Source: CBDUXZ01 sp965371325 [NCBI: uncultured bacterium] (GTDB lineage Bacteria > JAUYMQ01). From it: a DNA stretch of 6,496 bases. Shown here in pieces: positions 1 to 4,116 of this stretch. The notes beneath the pieces are model-generated. The model was not told the DNA's origin and searched no databases. It saw only the letters and a program-made list of their open reading frames with translations. The stretch spans positions 1-6,496 of the forward strand of contig CBDUXZ010000111.1 of assembly GCA_965371325.1 (NCBI GenBank), read 5' to 3'. Numbering within the stretch: the first letter of the stretch is position 1; every line of letters starts with the position of its first letter. A program made the translations under genes and the position numbers.

Positions 1-154
1 GAACAAAGTGGCCGTCCATCACGTCCACGTGAAGCAGATCGGCGCCCGCCTTGACAACGGCCTTAATCTCCTCACCCAGTATGGTGAAATCGGCGGACAG
101 GATGCTCGGAGCTATGCGAGGTCGCTGCCGTCCCTTCCCCCTCGACTCGCCCAT
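1..154 (-). CDS. rpe: Ribulose-phosphate 3-epimerase, N-terminal part (runs off the window)
   Basis: This is the first 51 codons of a cytoplasmic enzyme that interconverts ribulose 5-phosphate and xylulose 5-phosphate in the pentose phosphate or Calvin pathway. The visible protein carries the family's opening beta strand, [10 protein letters not shown] (residues 14-23), with the conserved Ser and Asp. It also carries [10 protein letters not shown] (residues 41-50), whose His42 and Asp44 match the first two metal ligands of the TIM-barrel active site; Asp44 is the expected acid/base. The other ligands lie outside the window. The start is an ATG immediately after the rsmB stop, with AGGAGG 9 bases upstream and no alternative start before the conserved strand. 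That leaves a basic N-terminal extension of about ten residues (RGKGRQRPR) compared with many homologues. Zero spacing to rsmB implies co-transcription and probably translational coupling. Confidence 0.95.
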   Translation of the reverse strand, partial: MGESRGKGRQRPRIAPSILSADFTILGEEIKAVVKAGADLLHVDVMDGHFV

Positions 155-1543
155 TTATCCCTTCCTCCTCATTTTCACGGCGTAGAACCCGTCGGTCCCG
201 TGGCGATGGGGCCAGGTACGGACCCTATCGCGCTCGTCGGCGATGACCTCCTCACAGGCCCGTCCGAGAACTTTCCGGGGAAGTTCTACCACAAGTTCGG
301 GGGAGCTGGCGAGCAGTGACGACATCACACCATCCGTCTCTTCCTCGGTAAACGTACAAACGCTGTAGACGAGCACGCCCCCGGGGCGCACGAGCGTTCG
401 CGCCCGGTCGAGGATCTCCCCCTGGAGTCGGGCCAGACGGCCGGGGCCATCCGGCTTCACGCGCCACCGCGCGTCCGGATTGCGGCGAATAACGCCAAGT
501 CCCGTGCAGGGCGCATCTACCAGCACCCGATCGAACCCGCCCCGGGCCACTCCCGGCGGAGGTTTTCGAGCGTCGCCCACGACGGTCTCCACGTTCACGA
601 GGCCGAGCCGGCGGCAGAGATCGCCGACAAGACCCAGCCGTCCGTTATGAATATCGAGGGCCACGACGCGGCCCTCGGGCCCCACGCGCTCCGCGAGGTG
701 CGCCGTCTTCCCGCCCGGCGCCGCGCACAGATCCAGAACCCGCTCTCCAGGCTGCGCGTCTACCAGACACCCCACCAGCTGGGACGCCTCATCCTGAACC
801 GCGAAGAGGCCCTCGTTGAAGCCCGGCAACTTGCCGATGGGCGTGCGCTCCGCCAGGACCAGCGCGCAGGGCGCGAAGCGACCCGGACCGACTTTCAGCC
901 CCGCCTCCTGGAGGCGAGCGCTGAGCTCTCCGGGTGTGATACGCCCCGCATTGACACGCAGGACGAGCGGCGGAACGGCGTTATCGGCCTCGAGCAGGCG
1001 CACCCCCTCCTCTTCTCCCAGCCGATCGAAGACGCGCTTCACGAGCCAGGCGGGATGGGCGTGGAACGCAACTGCATGAGCAATGGGATCTTTCACCCGA
1101 TCGGGATACTGAAGGGAACCTCTCTCGCGGGCCAGGCGCCTTAGCAAGGCGTTCACAAAGCCGGTGAGCTTTTCATGGCCGAGTCCCCGGATGAGCTTCA
1201 CCGTTTCGTCCACGGCGGCACGTTCCGGAACGCTGTGGGAGAAGAGGATCTGGTAGGCGCCGGCCCGAAGGGCGGAGCGCGCGTCAGCGGGAAGGCTGGT
1301 GATCCCCCGTTTCGCGCGCTCCGAGAGGAGATGATCTATCCGGCCCCGCCACCGGAGGGTTCCGTATACGAGGTCGGTGGCAAAGGCCCGATCGCGGGCA
1401 TCGAGGGATGATTTGGAAAGCGCCCCTCCCAGGGCGAGATCGGCGTACGCATCCTCGGCCTCAACGCGGCGGAGGACCTCGATCGCAAGCGCCCTCGCCG
1501 ATCCGGACGAACGGGAATCGGGAGGGCGTTTCGAGGAGGGCAT
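155..1543 (-). CDS. rsmB: 16S rRNA (cytosine(967)-C5)-methyltransferase RsmB
   Basis: 462 residues, close to the usual length of about 430-450. RsmB uses S-adenosylmethionine to make m5C967 in 16S rRNA before the 30S subunit is finished. Residues about 15-140 form the NusB-like RNA-binding domain, including VPERAAVDETVKLIRGLG (105-122) and the NALLRR helix (131-136). The methyltransferase domain follows: motif I VLDLCAAPGGKT (269-280) binds SAM, motif IV DAPCTGLG (343-350) carries Cys346, and motif VI YSVCT (393-397) carries Cys396. By family knowledge the motif VI cysteine is the nucleophile and the motif IV cysteine helps release the product. The C-terminal HRHGTDGFYAVKMRRK is typical. The start lies 8 bases after the htpX stop, with no clear Shine-Dalgarno sequence, so initiation probably depends on ribosomes finishing htpX. 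NusB-RsmB fusion plus both cysteines makes this assignment secure over other NOL1/NOP2/Sun family members. Confidence 0.97.
   Translation of the reverse strand: MPSSKRPPDSRSSGSARALAIEVLRRVEAEDAYADLALGGALSKSSLDARDRAFATDLVYGTLRWRGRIDHLLSERAKRGITSLPADARSALRAGAYQILFSHSVPERAAVDETVKLIRGLGHEKLTGFVNALLRRLARERGSLQYPDRVKDPIAHAVAFHAHPAWLVKRVFDRLGEEEGVRLLEADNAVPPLVLRVNAGRITPGELSARLQEAGLKVGPGRFAPCALVLAERTPIGKLPGFNEGLFAVQDEASQLVGCLVDAQPGERVLDLCAAPGGKTAHLAERVGPEGRVVALDIHNGRLGLVGDLCRRLGLVNVETVVGDARKPPPGVARGGFDRVLVDAPCTGLGVIRRNPDARWRVKPDGPGRLARLQGEILDRARTLVRPGGVLVYSVCTFTEEETDGVMSSLLASSPELVVELPRKVLGRACEEVIADERDRVRTWPHRHGTDGFYAVKMRRKG
164..169 (-). promoter_or_regulatory. Ribosome binding site of rpe, inside the rsmB 3' end
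   Basis: On the minus strand AGGAGG lies 9 bases before the rpe ATG. The same six bases form two in-frame Arg codons near the end of rsmB. It is the strongest Shine-Dalgarno match in the window and fixes the rpe start. Confidence 0.85.
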
Positions 1544-1551
1544 AGGCGCTT

Positions 1552-2397
1552 TCAGAACACCTTGCCGATCATTTCGTTAAGTTTCGCTACCCGTTCCTCT
1601 GTGGGCGGATGGGTGCTGAAGAGTTTCCGCAGGCCGCCGCCGCGAAGGGGGTTTACGATGAACATGTGGGCGGTGGCCGGGTTTGCATCCATGGGCACCT
1701 TCTGCGCCCCGCGCTGGAGCTTCTCGAGCGCGCTTGCAAGCGCTCCCGGATCGCCGGTCAGCTCCGCGCCCCCCCGATCGGCCCCGAACTCGCGTGTGCG
1801 AGAGATGGCCATCTGGATCATCATGGCGGCGAACGATACGACGATGCTCACGAGAATCGTGAAGAGCAGGTTCCCGCCACGGTTCTCGCCGCTCCCGCCG
1901 AAGATCGCGCCCCATCGGGCCATCGTTCCGATGAACGAGATCGCACCGGCAATGGTGGCGGCCACGGAGCCGATAAGGATGTCCCGGTTCAGGACGTGGG
2001 AGAACTCGTGCCCGAGCACGCCGGTCAGCTCCCGTCTGGTGAGAAGCGTGAGAAGCCCTGACGTGACCGCTACAGCCGCGTTTGACGGGTTGCGTCCTGT
2101 GGCGAAAGCGTTCGGGGTATCGTTCGCGATGACGTAGACGCGTGGCATGGGGATGCTGGCGCGCTGCGCCAGGTCCGCCACCACGTGGTAAAGCTCCGGC
2201 GAATCCTGTTCGGTTACCGGCTGCGCCTTGTACATGCGCAACACGATTTTATCGCTCCACCAGTAGCTCACGAAGTTCATGACGCCCGCGAAGACGAGCG
2301 CGATGAGTGCGCCGTTCTGGCCTCCGAGCGCGCCGCCAATGCCCACGAGCAGCGCCGAGAGCACTACCAGAAGCACGGTGGTCTTAAAACCGTTCAT
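1552..2397 (-). CDS. htpX: Membrane zinc metalloprotease HtpX (M48 family)
   Basis: 281 residues, the usual HtpX size. HtpX is an integral inner-membrane protease that degrades misfolded membrane proteins alongside FtsH. Two hydrophobic segments open the protein (about 6-25 and 28-47). Two more lie at about 141-165 and 176-197, between the zinc-site halves. The zinc motif HEFSH (130-134) sits in VLGHEFSHVLNRDI; His130 and His134 should bind zinc and Glu131 should be the catalytic base. The third ligand is probably Glu203 in SRTREFGADRGGAEL, the usual ExxAD element. The C-terminal FSTHPPTEERVAKL (260-273) is a family signature. A good Shine-Dalgarno sequence and a strong promoter lie upstream, so htpX probably heads its own unit with rsmB and rpe. 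In E. coli htpX is induced by heat and envelope stress; the promoter here is compatible with that, but induction is inferred. Confidence 0.96.
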   Translation of the reverse strand: MNGFKTTVLLVVLSALLVGIGGALGGQNGALIALVFAGVMNFVSYWWSDKIVLRMYKAQPVTEQDSPELYHVVADLAQRASIPMPRVYVIANDTPNAFATGRNPSNAAVAVTSGLLTLLTRRELTGVLGHEFSHVLNRDILIGSVAATIAGAISFIGTMARWGAIFGGSGENRGGNLLFTILVSIVVSFAAMMIQMAISRTREFGADRGGAELTGDPGALASALEKLQRGAQKVPMDANPATAHMFIVNPLRGGGLRKLFSTHPPTEERVAKLNEMIGKVF

Positions 2398-2405
2398 TCT
2401 CCCGG

Positions 2406-2412
2406 ACCTCCC
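2406..2412 (-). promoter_or_regulatory. Ribosome binding site of htpX
   Basis: On the minus strand GGGAGGT ends 8 bases before the htpX ATG. It is a near-consensus Shine-Dalgarno sequence at normal distance, and it supports the chosen start. Confidence 0.75.
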
Positions 2413-2435
2413 TTCCTCTCGTTCCGTACCCGGGC

Positions 2436-2465
2436 AATATAGGGTCCCTTCCGGGGCCTATCAAG
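2436..2465 (-). promoter_or_regulatory. Promoter of htpX (sigma70-like, with sigma32/heat-shock resemblance)
   Basis: On the minus strand TTGATA (2464-2459) and TATATT (2441-2436) are exactly 17 bases apart. Each matches 5 of 6 bases of the sigma70 consensus. The -35 element overlaps the fmt stop codon. Read as a heat-shock promoter, CTTGATA is followed after 14 bases by CCCTATAT, close to the E. coli sigma32 pattern (CTTGAAA ... CCCCATnT). Equally, CTTG followed after 18 bases by CCTATATTG is close to the alphaproteobacterial RpoH pattern as I recall it. The predicted transcript would start near 2429, giving a leader of roughly 30 bases that contains the ribosome binding site. The sequence match is direct; heat-shock control is inferred. 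Confidence 0.65.
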
Positions 2466-3414
2466 CGCCCACGCTTTCAGCCGCCCCCAGCATGTCCCCC
2501 TCCGCGATTTTAGTTCCAAGAATGAAGGCCCCCGCAGGGACACGCCGCTTCCCGGAAAGCTGGAGCTCGGTGAGCAAAACCGCCCGGCCGTCTCCCGCAG
2601 CCACGGCGATCCCGGACCCACCGGCCCCGATCACCGTGCCCGCCTTCGCCCCCGTGCCTGCCTCGCCCTCGTGGGCCCTCCAGATCTTGAGAACCTTTCC
2701 CCCGTGGGTGGTGAAGGCGCCGGGCCAGGGTGTGACCGCGCGCACGCGGTTTATGATGTCACGCGCCGCATCGGACCAGTTGATGCGTCCATCTTCCTTC
2801 GCGAGTCGCGGCGCCAGTGTCACCTTCGAAACATCCTGCGAAACGGGTGATGCCCTGCCTGCTTCAATGGCGCGAACCGTTTCGACGAGGAGCGCAGCGC
2901 CTTCTCCGCAGAGTCGCTCGCCGAGGGCGCCCGCCGTCTCGCCTGTGTGGATGGGAACCTCGCGCACCAACAAAATATCGCCGGCGTCCATCTGCTCGTT
3001 CATGCACATGGTCGTGACGCCGGTCACCTGCTCCCCACGGAGGATCGCCCATTGAACGGGCGCCGCGCCGCGATACTTGGGGAGAAGGCTGGCATGAAGA
3101 TTGACGCATCCCTTGGCCGGGATATCGAGGATTCGCCTGGGGAGAATCTGGCCGAAGGCCACGACGACAATGAGCTTGGGGGCGATGGCCTCGAGGGCTT
3201 CGATGAACTCCCCCTCTCGCACGCGACCGGGCTGAAGAAGCCGGATGCCGGCCCGCCGGGCGGCCAGCGCGACCGGCGGTGGCGCGGATACCTGCCCCCG
3301 TCCACGGGGGCGATCGGGCTGCGCCGCCACGGCCGCGATCTCGTGCCCCGCCTCCATGAGCGCTTGGAGCGACGGGACGCTGAATTCGGGCGTGCCCATG
3401 AACACGATGCGCAT
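2461..3414 (-). CDS. fmt: Methionyl-tRNA formyltransferase
   Basis: 317 residues, the normal family length. Fmt transfers a formyl group from 10-formyltetrahydrofolate to Met-tRNA(fMet), making the bacterial initiator tRNA. The Rossmann-like catalytic domain opens with MRIVFMGTPEFSVPSL (1-16). The core signature NLHASLLPKYRGAAPVQWAI spans 105-124, with Asn105 and His107 as the expected catalytic residues. MDAGDIL (142-148) supplies the catalytic Asp, probably Asp143. The C-terminal tRNA-binding domain, from about residue 207, begins with GRINWSDAARDIINRVRA and contains TPWPGAF (228-234). The start gives the canonical N-terminus but has only a G-run as a possible Shine-Dalgarno sequence. That run could pair in a small hairpin. 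Def lies 108 bases upstream, the usual partner, but here a strong stem-loop separates them. The stop codon is embedded in the htpX -35 element. Confidence 0.98.
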   Translation of the reverse strand: MRIVFMGTPEFSVPSLQALMEAGHEIAAVAAQPDRPRGRGQVSAPPPVALAARRAGIRLLQPGRVREGEFIEALEAIAPKLIVVVAFGQILPRRILDIPAKGCVNLHASLLPKYRGAAPVQWAILRGEQVTGVTTMCMNEQMDAGDILLVREVPIHTGETAGALGERLCGEGAALLVETVRAIEAGRASPVSQDVSKVTLAPRLAKEDGRINWSDAARDIINRVRAVTPWPGAFTTHGGKVLKIWRAHEGEAGTGAKAGTVIGAGGSGIAVAAGDGRAVLLTELQLSGKRRVPAGAFILGTKIAEGDMLGAAESVGA

Positions 3415-3422
3415 CGAAAGCC

Positions 3423-3433
3423 CCCCGACGGGG
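3423..3433 (-). other. Small GC hairpin over the putative fmt ribosome binding site
   Basis: On the minus strand CCCC (3433-3430), loop GTC and GGGG (3426-3423) can form a short stem just before the fmt start. The G-run (3426-3421) is the only candidate Shine-Dalgarno sequence for fmt, so pairing could mask it. A four-pair stem with a three-base loop is marginal and common by chance in GC-rich DNA. Confidence 0.25.
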
Positions 3434-3467
3434 CGGTGACTCCCCCGCCGCCTGATCGCTCACATCA

Positions 3468-3500
3468 TAAACGAAAGGCGACCCGGCTGGCCGGATCGCC
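3468..3500 (-). terminator. Candidate intrinsic terminator or attenuator between def and fmt
   Basis: On the minus strand 3500-3477 reads GGCGATCCGG, loop CCAG, CCGGGTCGCC. This is a 10-pair stem with one U-G wobble and otherwise perfect. It is followed by TTTCGTTTA (3476-3468), a moderately U-rich tail. The wobble becomes a C-A mismatch if the plus strand is transcribed, so the full stem forms only in RNA of the operon's own direction. It lies 22 bases after the def stop and about 60 bases before the fmt start. The tail is not a pure U-run, so partial termination, attenuation or mRNA 3'-end stabilisation are all possible. I see no convincing promoter with both elements between it and fmt. 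Confidence 0.6.
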
Positions 3501-3522
3501 CGACGGTGAAATCAAAGCCTCT

Positions 3523-4029
3523 TCAATCTCGCGCCAGATCCTTTTTTCGGCGCTTCACGTAAAGGCTGCGCTTCAGGCGACTGATGTGATCGATGAAGAG
3601 CATCCCGTTGAGATGATCGATCTCGTGCTGGAAACAGACGGCCTTGAGCCCCTCCGCATCCACCTCGACGGGCTTTCCGTCAGGATCAAGCGCTTTTACC
3701 ACGACCCGGGAAGCCCGCTTCACCTCGGACTGGAAATCGGGAACCGAGAGGCAGGCCTCCTCAAAGGCCCTCGCTCCCTCTCTGAAAACGATCTCCGGAT
3801 TGACATATCCCTGCGGGTTGGGGTCCTGCTCGCGCCAATTCACGTCCACCACGATGAGACGCCTGGAAACACCTATCTGCGGAGCGGCCAGGCCGATTCC
3901 CGGCGCGTCGTACATGGAATCAGCCATGTCTCGAAGAAGCTTCCGCACGGCATCATCGATCGTGCCAACCGGCTCCGCGACCTTCCTGAGAACTGGATCG
4001 GGAAACTCGACGAGTGGGAGAACGGCCAT
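3523..4029 (-). CDS. def: Peptide deformylase
   Basis: 168 residues, typical for the family. Def is a ferrous-iron (or zinc) hydrolase that removes the N-formyl group from nascent proteins at the ribosome, undoing the mark that Fmt adds. Motif 1 is GIGLAAPQ (44-51), with Gln51 in the active site. Motif 3 is HEIDH (135-139), giving metal ligands His135 and His139 and catalytic Glu136. Motif 2, normally EGCLS, reads EACLS (91-95): metal ligand Cys93 is intact but the preceding Gly is Ala92. The rest of the active site is complete, so activity is expected. The C-terminus is strongly basic (LKRSLYVKRRKKDLARD). The ATG gives the familiar N-terminus, with PDPVLRKVAEPV soon after; its Shine-Dalgarno sequence is weak. 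It lies 58 bases after priA, across an AT-rich spacer. Confidence 0.97.
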   Translation of the reverse strand: MAVLPLVEFPDPVLRKVAEPVGTIDDAVRKLLRDMADSMYDAPGIGLAAPQIGVSRRLIVVDVNWREQDPNPQGYVNPEIVFREGARAFEEACLSVPDFQSEVKRASRVVVKALDPDGKPVEVDAEGLKAVCFQHEIDHLNGMLFIDHISRLKRSLYVKRRKKDLARD

Positions 4030-4086
4030 GGGGATCTTTCGTGGCGCCGGACTGCGTTATCTATCTACAATCGTTCAGTTTTTTTG

Positions 4087-4116
4087 ACTATAACATGCTC
4101 ACCGGATCGACGTCCA
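4087..4116 (-). promoter_or_regulatory. Candidate promoter for def
   Basis: On the minus strand TGGACG (4116-4111, 4 of 6 to the sigma70 -35) and TATAGT (4092-4087, 5 of 6 to the -10) are 18 bases apart. They overlap the 3' end of priA. The following gap (4030-4087) is distinctly AT-rich for this window and includes a 7-base A-run on the minus strand. The predicted start is near 4080, giving a leader of about 50 bases. The -35 is mediocre, so def may instead, or also, be read through from priA. Confidence 0.35.

Larger units (their letters stand above)
3415..3522. other. def-fmt intergenic region (108 bases)
   Basis: This is the longest gap in the window. It holds the strong stem-loop at 3477-3500 and a weak G-rich hairpin near the fmt start. 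A TATGAT hexamer on the minus strand just after the stem-loop matches 5 of 6 bases of a -10 element, but it has no recognisable -35 partner. I see no open reading frame worth calling, no tRNA and no repeat. Confidence 0.6.

Noticed and set aside
2440-2460. Imperfect hairpin (TAGG ... CCTA with inner CCC/GGG) after fmt as a terminator
   Set aside because: The stem is broken by an internal loop and no U-run follows. It lies inside the 17-base promoter spacer of htpX, which explains the sequence better.
1562-3055. Plus-strand frames opposite htpX and fmt (1562-2137, 2279-3055)
   Set aside because: They are antisense to genes with intact catalytic motifs. No ribosome site or recognisable domain supports them.
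3446-3476. fmt promoter using the TATGAT just after the def-fmt stem-loop
   Set aside because: The -10 match is good, but no sequence at 16-18 bases upstream resembles a -35; that stretch is the terminator stem itself.
4079-4085. Seven-T run on the plus strand as a terminator tail
   Set aside because: It is a run of A in the direction all genes are transcribed, and no stem precedes it on the plus strand, where no gene is present.
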